A stretch of 64,000 bases of DNA from the NCBI GenBank assembly GCA_002297365.1, contig DBKT01000002.1:62001-126000 (forward strand). The letters run 5' to 3'. How positions within the stretch are numbered: position 1 is the stretch's first letter; the number at the start of each line of letters is the position of its first letter. The notes below the pieces were generated by a model, which saw only the letters and a program-made list of their open reading frames with translations, was not told the origin of the DNA and did not search any database. Position numbers and translations under genes: made by a program. This document shows positions 1 to 9,400 of this stretch, one piece after another. This DNA comes from Caryophanales bacterium UBA743. GTDB taxonomy: Bacteria; Bacillota_I; Bacilli_A; RFN20; CAG-826.

Positions 1-2515
1 AGAAAATGCAATTACGGTAAGAATAGAAAGCTTCGAAATCCTCCGTGTACAAAAAGCTGATAGGAGTATTGATTTTTCCATAGACTTTAACGATATTCCC
101 ATCAACAAAAATATGGAAATCCAAGTCTAATTTAACTTTGATGAAGCTTAAAACCTTGATATTTAAGCCAATATCTTGCGCTGTTAAATGGTAAGTTTTT
201 AAATTCGCGGTGTTATATAAATCGGAAATCAACGGAGCAAGGCCCGTGAAGTCCATCTTGACGGAAGCGCGATCCACAATAGAGGTCTTGCTTGGATCGT
301 ATTCGCTTAAAGTAATGGACAAATTGAGCGTTTTCTCCCCAATCACAAGGTTTTCCAGAGAAAGGGTCTTTACCTTGTTGTTTTCGTATTGCAAGGAGAT
401 GGAGAAATCGTTGTTGTTCTTTTCATCGTTGAACCCGAAGGCTTTTCCCGAAAGGACGATTTTCGAAGAATCGGTGGCAAAAGAGGAGGAAACAACGAGA
501 TTCGTTCCAAGCAAAGGAGAATATCTTCCTGTTTTTAAAGCGTCGATGACGTTCGATGAAGCCGCTCCTGCAATGACTTGGAACCATTTGCTGAACCGTG
601 GATCATTCGATTTATAAATGCTTTTCACGATGTCGACGATGTCTTCAAACGGACCGATGGACATTTTTCCATAGGTGCCCACTTCTTTGTTTTTTCCAGC
701 CAAAAGGTCCTCATCGTAGTAATGGAAATAGGCCGTCTCAAGTTTTTCTAAATCCAAAGATATGTGATGGTTCTTTTTATCGCCGAATTTAGAGAATGAG
801 CCATCGCTGTTATTGATGCCGATTTGCTGGGAGAGTTTCAAATCCAGATAGCCGCCATCAAACGTATAAAGGGCATCTTTGCTGGAGTGCCCTAAAAGAT
901 TCGCCTCTCCTTTAATCTCCGAAAGCCCAACGCCGTTGGAATCGGTGTAGCTTCCCTCTAAGGCAAGATGGAACTTCGGAGCAGAATAAATGTTATACAT
1001 TTGACTGTAAATATCCGGTATCTTGTCAACGAAATAATATCCTTCCGTATTAAAAGAAGGCGCGTGATAATCGGTTATGGTAATCGTTGTGTCTTCGAAA
1101 GTGAATCCTTGAAGGCCGACATTGTCCATAGAAATGGTCGCGAGGTTTCCATTCGCATTAATCTCCAAATCCAATCTAGAATCGTCTCCTAAACCAAAAC
1201 CCCCTAAATGAAGAGAAACTTTAAGCATATTGTCTTCGTTTGTAAGGGAGTTTATCATTCCTAAGAAAGATTCATAGCGCCCTTTTCTAAACGACGAAAG
1301 GAAATTCTCATCAAGCAAAGAGAGGACTTTGTCAAGAAGATCGAAGCCCGTTCCAAAGTCCGCTTTCACGCGACCAAGGAAATCGTTTAGCATGGAATCG
1401 GAGAGGCCGATTTTCATGACATCGTTGTAATTTAGGTAGGTTTTTTGCTCCTCTTCTTGACGAGTGAGAAAAGAAATGCGGTTTGGCGTTTCTTTTAAAC
1501 CATCTGGGAATGCGGTTATTTCTCCCGCATAAATCTTAGAGGGGATATCGAAGGAAAGGTTGGAGTTTAAAGAAATATCCTCTTCTGAAGCGGTGTGATG
1601 ATTATTTTCTTCAACCTCATGATGAAGAGTCCCTTTCAAAGAGACATCGAATTTCGGCGATTTCACTAAATCGTGTATTTTCCTAACTAAATCCAATGAA
1701 TCGTACACTTCTTTATAAGAAGCCTCATTCGATGGTTTTAAGCTTTTAATAACGGTCAATTCATCATCATTCCTCGTAGTATCGAAACAAAAGGAAAGAA
1801 TGGATTCGCCAAACGTCAATTCATTAGCGTATATTTTTGAGAGATTGTAATTTGAATCTTCTTCAAGATGAATGAAATTGCGATTCCCTAAATCGATTCT
1901 ATAAGCATATGGGGAGGAAGATTTTTCTTCTTCAAAAGCAATCTCCGTTTCATTGGAGTCTTTCTTAAAAAGGATGTCCATAAAATCATAGACAGAATCC
2001 GGAACCTTTATTATGTCTACCCCGAATATGGAGATGATTTTGCCAACGAAACTCTTGTAAGTCGTGTCGGAATACTTATAAGTCAGGCCAGCGAGATTCA
2101 TATAGGCGACCTCATCCGCATAATTTATATGGACGCCTTTCGAAACATCGTTATAAGAAATGTCGGCATTTAAATCAAAGCCGAAAGTATTTTGATCGGG
2201 ACGAGAAAGACGCAACGAAGCGTTTTTGGTTTCAACGAAAGAATAGGAATCGGAAGCTCCTCTATCTCTTATTTTCAAAGAAAGGTTAAGTTGGCCTTCC
2301 ACTCCTGTTGTTTTCTTTAAAGAGTCGCGAAATTTCTCTTCTTTGGTTTTTCCTTCTGGAAGAAGGGAAACGATGGGAATTTCCTCTTCCGACGTTTTTT
2401 CCGTTTCCTTTTGTGTTCTATTTCCCAAACTTCCAAGAGTCAAAACGACGCTAAAAAGAGGGATCAGAATCCCTTTTTTGCAAAAGTTTTTGATTTTAAA
2501 ATTTGGTAGATTCAT
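1..2515 (-). CDS. Large exported beta-rich protein, C-terminus beyond window (paralogue of next gene)
   Basis: I do not recognise a family. Reading the minus strand from an ATG at 2515, the frame stays open for 838 codons to the window edge, so the stop lies outside. Residues about 14-30 are a hydrophobic signal or anchor segment after a basic start; no lipobox Cys is seen. The rest alternates short beta-like segments rich in Asp, Asn, Ser and Thr. Several stretches match the upstream gene in order, for example TTGVEGQLNLSL against TTGIDGNLNFSV and YLNYNDV in both, so the two are tandem duplicates. The start lies 11 bases after the stop of that gene with no clear Shine-Dalgarno, suggesting translational coupling. 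Likely a cell-surface protein; function unknown. Confidence 0.8.
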   Translation of the reverse strand, partial: MNLPNFKIKNFCKKGILIPLFSVVLTLGSLGNRTQKETEKTSEEEIPIVSLLPEGKTKEEKFRDSLKKTTGVEGQLNLSLKIRDRGASDSYSFVETKNASLRLSRPDQNTFGFDLNADISYNDVSKGVHINYADEVAYMNLAGLTYKYSDTTYKSFVGKIISIFGVDIIKVPDSVYDFMDILFKKDSNETEIAFEEEKSSSPYAYRIDLGNRNFIHLEEDSNYNLSKIYANELTFGESILSFCFDTTRNDDELTVIKSLKPSNEASYKEVYDSLDLVRKIHDLVKSPKFDVSLKGTLHHEVEENNHHTASEEDISLNSNLSFDIPSKIYAGEITAFPDGLKETPNRISFLTRQEEEQKTYLNYNDVMKIGLSDSMLNDFLGRVKADFGTGFDLLDKVLSLLDENFLSSFRKGRYESFLGMINSLTNEDNMLKVSLHLGGFGLGDDSRLDLEINANGNLATISMDNVGLQGFTFEDTTITITDYHAPSFNTEGYYFVDKIPDIYSQMYNIYSAPKFHLALEGSYTDSNGVGLSEIKGEANLLGHSSKDALYTFDGGYLDLKLSQQIGINNSDGSFSKFGDKKNHHISLDLEKLETAYFHYYDEDLLAGKNKEVGTYGKMSIGPFEDIVDIVKSIYKSNDPRFSKWFQVIAGAASSNVIDALKTGRYSPLLGTNLVVSSSFATDSSKIVLSGKAFGFNDEKNNNDFSISLQYENNKVKTLSLENLVIGEKTLNLSITLSEYDPSKTSIVDRASVKMDFTGLAPLISDLYNTANLKTYHLTAQDIGLNIKVLSFIKVKLDLDFHIFVDGNIVKVYGKINTPISFLYTEDFEAFYSYRNCIF

Positions 2516-2526
2516 ATATGGGTCGC

Positions 2527-5500
2527 TTATTTTGCACTTACGGCATCATTCTTATGGGCGGAAATATAACTATTGAAAGCGTCTGTCGGGAAACTATTTT
2601 GAGCAATACTTTCCAAAGAGATATCAGCCAAAAATTGAATCTTAACGCCCGCAAAAATGGTTAAGGCCATATCCATCCCTTTAAGGTATTTGTCTTTTGT
2701 GCCTGTAATGCTCAATTCTAAGTCCTTTAAGAAATCGTTTCCCAAAAGGCCACCTAAATCGAGGGTAACATCCCAAGTGATGTTTTCCTTATCAAAGGAG
2801 AAGGTTTTAAAGAGCTTCTCGGTTGCGAGGGCGGACCGATTTTCAGGAAGGGAAATACCATTGGTGCTTACTTTTTTCAAGAGTCGATCTTGCATATTGA
2901 TGACATCTTTTAATAGGAAGCGAAGGATGTTATCCGACTTCTTGAAGTAAGACATATCGTATTTGTAGTCCTGAACTTCTGTTAAATCGTAGGATTGTTT
3001 CGTGCCATCTTCGTTTTCAGCCTCAAAGACGCCAAATGGGTTAACTCCATGAGCATAGACATTAGCCCCATCATAATAGAAATCAACACTGCGGTAGAAA
3101 GAAGCGTCATCGCCATGATGTCCAAATAGCCATGTGTCGTTATTGACAGCTGGAATGAGAGGGATGTTGCTTAACTTCCCATAGATCTTCGTCCCATCTT
3201 CTTGAATGGAAATGTATAAATCGGCATCAAGGGTTATGATATCGGCCGTCCAAAGGATAACGGAAACACTGCTCTTCAAGTGATAGGTTTCAAGCCTTGT
3301 TGCGGTATTAAGCATATATTCCGCTAGATCGGTGACACCGGAGAAATCGGTATACGAAGCATTTTTATCCAAAGTAGAGAGGATGCTGTTGTATTTTTTC
3401 AAAGTAAGAGTGAGATTTATTGTTTGTCCAGAAGCGATGAAGTCCTTCAAAGAAATGGATTCGATGTTCCGAACGATTTCATTGCTAGCTACTTCATCCT
3501 CGCTTGTTTGAGCTTTGCTTGCATCAGCAAAAGCGATAACGATATCAAGATCGCTTTCAAGAGCGAATAAATCGCCATTGATAACCAATTCAGCTTGGTT
3601 AGAAGAAAGATGGCAGGATTTTAAAATCTTAGCGGAAAGCAAACTGGCGTATTGTCCCGCAAGGACGTCGTTGAGAATTCCTGTTGCGGCATCTTGTTGC
3701 AAAGAAGAGAAAATTCCCCCGAAGCGTTTTTTAAAGGCCGCCTCACCAGTAAGCCCCTTAACGAAATCGATTAGATCGGAAATGCTAGAAAGAGTGATGG
3801 AGCCATTCAATCCGGCATATTCCTCTTTTTTGTCATTATCGTTGTAATTGAAGAAAGCCTGTTTCTTATCAACGTCCAAAGTAAAGAGATGGTTCTTTGT
3901 GTAGCTGGAATTTATTTGAGAGAGCATGATGGAGCCAGTTCCAGTTTTGAGATGAGCGTCAAAACTCGTTTCGCCATTGATGCGGATTCCATGTTGATTG
4001 GAATCCAAAACAGAGCCATCTAAGCCGAAGGTCGCTTGCTTAGAAGAAAGCAAACCGCTCACTTGGTCAAAGACGTCCGGCAAATGGTCCATACGGTAAA
4101 ACCCCTGGGTATCCATTTCTTGGTAGAAGTAAGTATTCACTTTAATCGTGCCATCCAAAGCAAAATTTTTAGCTTGAATGCCAGACAAGGAGATTTCGGA
4201 AATCGGGGCGTCCTTTTTCCCATCGAAAACAATGTCGATTCTCGAAGAAGAGCCAAATCCCAGTTTATCAAGCTTTAAGCCTAAAGTGACTTTATTGGCA
4301 GAAACATTAATCTTTTCGATTTCGTCAGCAATAATTTCATAACGCCCTTTTTGAACGGCTTTCACCACTTCACTATCGAAAACAAAGTCAAAAACCTTTG
4401 CCAAATAAGACAGGTCTTGACTGTTTTCGCTATTTCCATCCTTTTGCATTCTTGATAGAAGAGCTTCCATTGTCAAAAGATTCATGGACACTTTTGCGAC
4501 ATCGTTGTAATTCAAATAAGCAGTCGCGTCTTCTTTTGCTTTTGCGTCAATATAGGCCAAATCGAGTTTTTGAGAATAAGTCTTGTCGTCTTTGTTCAAC
4601 AATTCGAGGCCGGCCGTGAAGTTCTTTTCACAAAAATCAAGATTGCCATCAAGATTAATTTCGATGTTTTCATGAACGTTTTCCGCCGTGTGGCTGATAG
4701 TAAGATCCATATCTAAACCAAAACGCTCTTTCGCAATGGCCGAGCCAACTTTCTGGATGATTCCGTTTAATTGATAAAGGGAGATGTAACTCTTTGCGTC
4801 CGCGGGAATCATGGCACGAATGTTTTCTAACTCGTTATCGTTGACATTGGTTTTGAAATCAAGATTCATAGTCATATCGCCAAAAGTAAGGTTCTCAGCG
4901 AGAACGCGAGTCAGGTTATAATTAGCGTCGCTCCAAAGATTGAGGGTGACGGTCATATCGGAAATGCCTAAATCTAATTTATATTCCTTACTTTGCGACC
5001 CGTCATCGATCAAAGTCCAATTCATGGAAGTGTCTGCCAAAGAAGAGCCGCCTTCCTCTGTAGAAGAAGCCGTTCCTTCTTCAGCAGGATCATTTGTTTC
5101 ATCGGAGCCGCTGTTTCCAAGGATTTTGTCCAAAAAGTCATAAAATTGATCCGGAACCTTTACGACGGAATCGCTAAAAATGCTGAGTAATTCCCCGATT
5201 AAATCTTTGTATTCCGCATCTAAATAAGCAACTTTCCCACCCCAAAAATCAATGTAGGCATTCCCATCAACAAAATTAATATGCGTGCTCGCTTTTTCGA
5301 TGTTTTCGGAGTTCCAATCGTTGTAATTAAGGCTTCCTCTGAAATCGAAGCCAATGCTTTTGGTAGAAGGCATGGAAAGCATTAATTCCGCATCTTTGAC
5401 GCTAATGACATTCATCGTTGTGGGATCGTCATCTTTGTCAGGGAAAGCAACGCTGAAATTCAAATTGCCGTCAATCCCCGTTGTTTCCGTAAGTTTGGAG

Positions 5501-5697
5501 GCAAATTTATCCACTGAACTTTCTTGATAGCTATCGCCACCATCATCGAAAGAAGAGTCTCCTCCGGCATCGCCTTTTACAAGATTTGGGTATGCAAAAT
5601 AAGTAATCGTTCCGGAAACTCCTGCGACCAAAGAAAAAACCAAAGCAGCGCGCACGCTTCTCCTTTCGAAGAATTTTGAGATAAATTGTTTTTTCAT
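2527..5697 (-). CDS. Large membrane-anchored extracellular beta-rich protein (1056 aa)
   Basis: Function unknown. Residues 1-16 are basic and 17-36 form one hydrophobic helix without a lipobox, so the protein is probably exported and held by an uncleaved N-terminal anchor. The remaining 1000 residues are acidic, low in Cys and rich in alternating polar/hydrophobic strands. A Ser/Glu/Gly-rich linker sits near residues 195-225. Similar units recur inside the protein (LNYND, AYIDF, TLGLKL-like strands), resembling repeated lipoprotein-like beta sheets. The start is preceded by AAGGAG at good spacing. It lies 18 bases after the membrane-protein gene at 5716-6816 and 11 bases before its own paralogue, so the three probably form one operon. 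Confidence 0.85.
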   Translation of the reverse strand: MKKQFISKFFERRSVRAALVFSLVAGVSGTITYFAYPNLVKGDAGGDSSFDDGGDSYQESSVDKFASKLTETTGIDGNLNFSVAFPDKDDDPTTMNVISVKDAELMLSMPSTKSIGFDFRGSLNYNDWNSENIEKASTHINFVDGNAYIDFWGGKVAYLDAEYKDLIGELLSIFSDSVVKVPDQFYDFLDKILGNSGSDETNDPAEEGTASSTEEGGSSLADTSMNWTLIDDGSQSKEYKLDLGISDMTVTLNLWSDANYNLTRVLAENLTFGDMTMNLDFKTNVNDNELENIRAMIPADAKSYISLYQLNGIIQKVGSAIAKERFGLDMDLTISHTAENVHENIEINLDGNLDFCEKNFTAGLELLNKDDKTYSQKLDLAYIDAKAKEDATAYLNYNDVAKVSMNLLTMEALLSRMQKDGNSENSQDLSYLAKVFDFVFDSEVVKAVQKGRYEIIADEIEKINVSANKVTLGLKLDKLGFGSSSRIDIVFDGKKDAPISEISLSGIQAKNFALDGTIKVNTYFYQEMDTQGFYRMDHLPDVFDQVSGLLSSKQATFGLDGSVLDSNQHGIRINGETSFDAHLKTGTGSIMLSQINSSYTKNHLFTLDVDKKQAFFNYNDNDKKEEYAGLNGSITLSSISDLIDFVKGLTGEAAFKKRFGGIFSSLQQDAATGILNDVLAGQYASLLSAKILKSCHLSSNQAELVINGDLFALESDLDIVIAFADASKAQTSEDEVASNEIVRNIESISLKDFIASGQTINLTLTLKKYNSILSTLDKNASYTDFSGVTDLAEYMLNTATRLETYHLKSSVSVILWTADIITLDADLYISIQEDGTKIYGKLSNIPLIPAVNNDTWLFGHHGDDASFYRSVDFYYDGANVYAHGVNPFGVFEAENEDGTKQSYDLTEVQDYKYDMSYFKKSDNILRFLLKDVINMQDRLLKKVSTNGISLPENRSALATEKLFKTFSFDKENITWDVTLDLGGLLGNDFLKDLELSITGTKDKYLKGMDMALTIFAGVKIQFLADISLESIAQNSFPTDAFNSYISAHKNDAVSAK

Positions 5698-5715
5698 AAG
5701 AATCTCCTTTTCGAT

Positions 5716-6816
5716 TTAATTTTCTTTTGAGGCATCATATTTTGTTTGTTCGTCTATTCTTGGAATAGAGAAATCGCCATTTGTTTCGAAATAAGTTGTG
5801 ATTTTTGCCGTCATATTAGAGCCAGCCCCACTTGAGGTCTTGGCGTAATACTTTTCATAATTGCTCATCGATATCAAATTCAGCTTTGCATCGGTTTTGA
5901 ATGTAAGATGAACGAATTTAAAGGATGGCGGACCAGCCAGATCGGCGGTCGCTTGCATTTGAACGACATAGTTTTTGACGGTGATTTTCGGGTCAAGCTC
6001 GATTTCAATTGTGTACCCGCTTGAAGTTTTTTCGACTTTTGTTGGAATATTCGAAGTGACTTCCTGATCGTCTTTGCTTAAGCATTTATCCGAAATTAAA
6101 TAGATGCAAGGAACGCCATCAAGATATCTTCCGGACAGGGTTTTATAATCTTCCCTGCTGTATTCAACCATTTCCGCTTCATTAAAATGCGAATCATAGA
6201 CATCTTTACTCACCTTACCCGGATAACGTTTCACTACAGAATTGTCGCCAGAATCATATTTTTCATACATTCTCCAAGCAGCTTGGACAAGATCGGACTT
6301 GGAAAGAGACTCTTCGAAATATTCATCCCCCACCTTCATGAAAGTCGAGCGAATTTGCTGATCACCCGAAACTCCAAAGACGTTAAAGGAGGTTTTCCCA
6401 TAGCCCTGGGCCTTCCATGAATCTGATTTATACATGAGCCCTAGAGATAAATTCGCCATTTCGCATGGGGTGAATTCCTTCGAATAATCGAGAGATTTAA
6501 CAGAGTAGTATTTCTTTATCAATTCGTCATAGTCAACCGCATACAACGAAGCATTAACGTTGTTATAATCGCCGATTCCACCAGCATTAAAAACCGTTCC
6601 TAAAACAAAGCCTGCGCCAATACCCAAGGCAAGGGAAATGGTTCCGCCAACACCCCAAAAAAGAACATTTTTCTTTTGGAACCAAGCGCTTTTCCTTTTT
6701 TTGTTTTCTTTTTCCGATGAAGCAGCGCTAGAAACGTCTGCCTCTTCTAAAGAAGGAATGGACGTGAGTTTGTTTTTCTCACTTATTTCAGCTTCATTTT
6801 CTTTTAACTGATCCAT
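5716..6816 (-). CDS. Single-pass membrane protein with acidic cytoplasmic N-terminus (366 aa)
   Basis: Not recognised as a named family. Residues 1-50 are charged and rich in Glu, Lys and Ser; 51-76 form one strong transmembrane helix (NVLFWGVGGTISLALGIGAG onward, Gly-rich); 77-366 would be extracellular and mixed alpha/beta. First gene of the three-gene minus-strand operon at the left of the window, ahead of the two paralogous anchored proteins, so it may be their partner. Its Shine-Dalgarno is weak (GGCGGA). It is transcribed divergently from the XRE regulator at 7153, across a spacer with three palindromes, so control by that regulator is a reasonable inference. Confidence 0.8.
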   Translation of the reverse strand: MDQLKENEAEISEKNKLTSIPSLEEADVSSAASSEKENKKRKSAWFQKKNVLFWGVGGTISLALGIGAGFVLGTVFNAGGIGDYNNVNASLYAVDYDELIKKYYSVKSLDYSKEFTPCEMANLSLGLMYKSDSWKAQGYGKTSFNVFGVSGDQQIRSTFMKVGDEYFEESLSKSDLVQAAWRMYEKYDSGDNSVVKRYPGKVSKDVYDSHFNEAEMVEYSREDYKTLSGRYLDGVPCIYLISDKCLSKDDQEVTSNIPTKVEKTSSGYTIEIELDPKITVKNYVVQMQATADLAGPPSFKFVHLTFKTDAKLNLISMSNYEKYYAKTSSGAGSNMTAKITTYFETNGDFSIPRIDEQTKYDASKEN

Positions 6817-6876
6817 AAACTATCCGCCAGGACACATAAATTTTAAAGCCTTGCATTTTCAAGGCACCCTACTGGC

Positions 6877-6999
6877 CTATTTATAAATAGTAGATACCTA
6901 TTCTACGATTCGTAGATATTGTTTTTGTTTGTATTTATCGGTTTTTTCGCCTCTTATATTTGATGAATTCTACAGTATGTATTTTTCATAATAGAATTC
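6877..6999. promoter_or_regulatory. Palindrome cluster between divergent genes (candidate operators)
   Basis: Three inverted repeats lie in the 336-base divergent spacer 6817-7152. CTATTTATAAATAG at 6877-6890 is a perfect 14-bp palindrome. TCTACGA-T-TCGTAGA at 6902-6916 is perfect around one central base. GAATTCTA at 6965-6972 pairs with TAGAATTC at 6992-6999. They sit between the membrane-protein operon and the XRE-family gene, where an autoregulator normally binds. The assignment to that regulator is inference. Part of the spacer (6955-6972) resembles the region upstream of the soluble TIR gene. Confidence 0.5.
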
Positions 7000-7117
7000 G
7001 ATTCTAAAATGCATTTAAATAAAAAAATGGAAAATGAAAAATTACTTTTTACCATATTTATCAACGTTTTTTATTACCTTTTTCTAAGGTATTTTTGTCT
7101 TTGCGAAAAATAATCAT

Positions 7118-7146
7118 TTGTAACCATTTTGAACTTGTTTTAGACT
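7118..7146 (+). promoter_or_regulatory. Promoter of XRE regulator, apparently leaderless
   Basis: TTGTAA (7118-7123), a 17-base spacer and TAGACT (7141-7146) fit a sigma-A promoter. Only six bases separate the -10 box from the ATG at 7153 and there is no Shine-Dalgarno, so the transcript probably starts at or next to the start codon. Confidence 0.55.
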
Positions 7147-7152
7147 ACTTTT

Positions 7153-7740
7153 ATGGATGAATTAGCGAGCATTGTAGCTGAAAATTTGATTTCTTTAAGA
7201 AAGGAAAGGCACCTAACCCAACAAGAACTGGCCGAGAAAATTGGCTATTCAGATAAATTGGTTTCGAAATGGGAATTAGGAAAAGCTATTCCAACAGTTG
7301 ATAAATTGATGCAGCTTTCTTCTTTTTATGGTGTCTCGTTAGATGCAATTGTCACAAAAGATGGTTGTAAAAGGATAACCGGGAATAAGCAAAAAGACAA
7401 AAACATGACAAACAAAGTCGTTATCATGGCCATGGCAGCCACTTTCATACTTTTCGTCGCCGTTGCCGTCTTTATTAATTCTTTGTTTACCGATTCGAAT
7501 CCTAATTGGATTGTTTTTCTTTACATAATCCCTGCCATCGGTTTGATTGATGGTGTTTTGGATTTTCGCTTCTATGGAAAGAATTTAGCCTTGTGGATTC
7601 TCTTATCTATTTTTATATGGGGCCTGCTTCTTTCGGTCGCCATCCACTTCTATTATTATTATAAGCAAAACATTTTTTATATCCTTTTGATTGGGATTCC
7701 TCTTCAGATTGTCGTTGCATTATTTAGTCAATTCAAATAA
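7153..7740 (+). CDS. XRE-family regulator with C-terminal membrane domain
   Basis: Residues 9-64 are a Cro/C1-type helix-turn-helix (LTQQELAEKIGYSDKLVSKWELGKA). After a short basic linker come about four transmembrane helices between residues 78 and 192, ending in a Lys. Fusion of an XRE domain to a small membrane module is a known layout in Firmicutes; such proteins are thought to sense envelope or membrane state and regulate an adjacent operon. It is divergent from the anchored-protein operon 1-6816, its likely target. The ATG at 7153 is chosen because the HTH begins at once and a promoter ends six bases upstream. Ligand and target are unknown. Confidence 0.85.
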   Translation: MDELASIVAENLISLRKERHLTQQELAEKIGYSDKLVSKWELGKAIPTVDKLMQLSSFYGVSLDAIVTKDGCKRITGNKQKDKNMTNKVVIMAMAATFILFVAVAVFINSLFTDSNPNWIVFLYIIPAIGLIDGVLDFRFYGKNLALWILLSIFIWGLLLSVAIHFYYYYKQNIFYILLIGIPLQIVVALFSQFK

Positions 7741-7871
7741 ACTGACGTTCTTCCATTTCATGTTTTTTAATTTGTTTATTGTTTAGTCATTTTTCCTTTG
7801 TTTTAAAAGTTTTTTAGGATAAGAATTCAAAAGAGACGGGCGCATTTTCTTTTTATCGGGATCTAAAACAA

Positions 7872-7894
7872 AAAACGGCATTTTGTGCCGTTTT
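7872..7894. terminator. Bidirectional rho-independent terminator
   Basis: CGGCA (7876-7880) pairs with TGCCG (7886-7890) around a 5-base loop, extended by AAAA on the left and TTTT on the right. It lies between the convergent XRE gene and pepC and can serve both. Confidence 0.75.
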
Positions 7895-7934
7895 CTATTC
7901 ATGCCATCCGCCTTTTAATCGTCCACTTCGATTT

Positions 7935-9275
7935 TTAGTCCGCTAAAGTCCCCATCGGATCCCATGGATGCAAATGGACGGGCTCTTTCGACGAAGCTTC
8001 TAGTTCCTCTTTCGTGAGATATTTTTTCAAAACAACCGCCTGATAGGCGAAATGATCGAAAAAGGAAGAACTCATGACATAATAGCCTTTATCCCCATTA
8101 TCCGCTCCCCAACTGTTCTCGATTTTCCATTTCGTCGGAATACCATCGACAAGATTCACGCCAGTTAAAACCATGGCATGGTTCATCGCTGAGGCTTTAA
8201 AATCAAGCATTTCGGCCTTATCAAACTGAATATCAAAGCCAAAAGAATTCATATAGTCAAACGCCTTATCATTCCAAGCTGGAGTATTTCTATCGCGGTA
8301 AAAAGAAACGTCGCTTCCAAACCATACCACCTCATTGTCGGATAATTGCTGAACGATGATTTCTTTGATGCGCTCCATCGGCAAATTTAAATGGTTGATC
8401 CTCTTTCCCTCGATAACGTTTCCTAGATAATCAATCGTGTAGTTTCTCAAATAAGGCTTATCGATGGTTGGAGAATGTATTAGAGACTGGTAGTCATCAA
8501 TTTTGTTCCCGATATATTTTTCAAAGAACACTTTTGGCGTGAGATTCCTCTCAACGTGGTAGCCTTCTTTGTTGCGGTATTCAAAATCGAAAATCTTTGG
8601 AGGAAGGCCAAAGCAATTCAAAAAGAAAAAATAGATTTTTTCAATCGTCCTTTCTTTTAGCTCTCTCGCTTCCTTTTCTTTTCCGGCGGTCAAAAGAAGA
8701 TGGGCTTTAGCCGCAAAATTTCTGATCACGTCATTAACGATTGCGTCTGATTCTCTCGTGCCTTCCGATTGATAAGTTTCAGGGAAAGCCGCTTTAGGCA
8801 TAACGCCATACTTCTTAACGAGGTTCACAAACATATCCCATTGTCCTCCATCCGAAAGGGGCTCTTGGAGAATATATGCAAATTCTCTGTCATCATGGTC
8901 TCTTTTGGCTAATTGGAGGAGACTCTCTAAGGCAAAATTCGCCTTTTCGATTTTATCGTATAAAGAAATATAGTTTTGAGATAGCTCAAAATTGTCTAAG
9001 CCGCATTTCTTGGCGATGATTTCTCTTAGAACATTCAATCCGGCAAAAATCCAGCAACGGCCAGATTGCTTTTGATTGGCTACGGGCAAAGTTTTGATAT
9101 CGATGGAAAACTTGCCGTCCACCTCTTTTAAGGAGGAACTGTCAAATATCACATTTGAGATAGAGTTTCTTGCTAAAGCGTGCCGCATTAGGAGGTTTGT
9201 CTTGTCCTTATCGTATTCATTACGAATTTCTTCGGTGCGCATTTGATTTAATGCGCCGATTTGTTTTTCTTCCAT
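7935..9275 (-). CDS. pepC: Aminopeptidase C (bleomycin hydrolase family, peptidase C1B)
   Basis: Cytoplasmic papain-fold cysteine aminopeptidase that removes N-terminal residues from peptides. The catalytic Cys is C74 in NQKQSGRCWIF, the His is near residue 365 in MNHAMVLTG, and the Asn near 386 in ENSWG. The length of 446 residues matches PepC/bleomycin hydrolase, which forms hexamers with a self-limiting C-terminus. No signal peptide is present. AAAGGA precedes the ATG at normal distance. It diverges from pepT, another peptide-degrading enzyme, across a 119-base spacer, so the pair probably serves peptide nutrition. Identification is firm. Confidence 0.95.
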   Translation of the reverse strand: MEEKQIGALNQMRTEEIRNEYDKDKTNLLMRHALARNSISNVIFDSSSLKEVDGKFSIDIKTLPVANQKQSGRCWIFAGLNVLREIIAKKCGLDNFELSQNYISLYDKIEKANFALESLLQLAKRDHDDREFAYILQEPLSDGGQWDMFVNLVKKYGVMPKAAFPETYQSEGTRESDAIVNDVIRNFAAKAHLLLTAGKEKEARELKERTIEKIYFFFLNCFGLPPKIFDFEYRNKEGYHVERNLTPKVFFEKYIGNKIDDYQSLIHSPTIDKPYLRNYTIDYLGNVIEGKRINHLNLPMERIKEIIVQQLSDNEVVWFGSDVSFYRDRNTPAWNDKAFDYMNSFGFDIQFDKAEMLDFKASAMNHAMVLTGVNLVDGIPTKWKIENSWGADNGDKGYYVMSSSFFDHFAYQAVVLKKYLTKEELEASSKEPVHLHPWDPMGTLAD

Positions 9276-9310
9276 GGTTTTGTCCTTTCATAGTTAGTGT
9301 TAGCTTACTT

Positions 9311-9339
9311 ATTGTCTTCTAAACTATTTTTATTTTCAA
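9311..9339 (-). promoter_or_regulatory. Promoter of pepC
   Basis: On the minus strand TTGAAA (9334-9339) and GACAAT (9311-9316) are 17 bases apart, upstream of the pepC start at 9275. Confidence 0.5.
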
Positions 9340-9348
9340 TAACATACG

Positions 9349-9377
9349 TTGTTAGAGTATCCCTTTAAGGGTAGAAT
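9349..9377 (+). promoter_or_regulatory. Promoter of pepT
   Basis: TTGTTA (9349-9354), 17-base spacer, TAGAAT (9372-9377), followed by GAGG at 9390-9393 and the ATG at 9401. Confidence 0.55.
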
Positions 9378-9400
9378 ATCCACGGAAATGAGGTTTGTTT

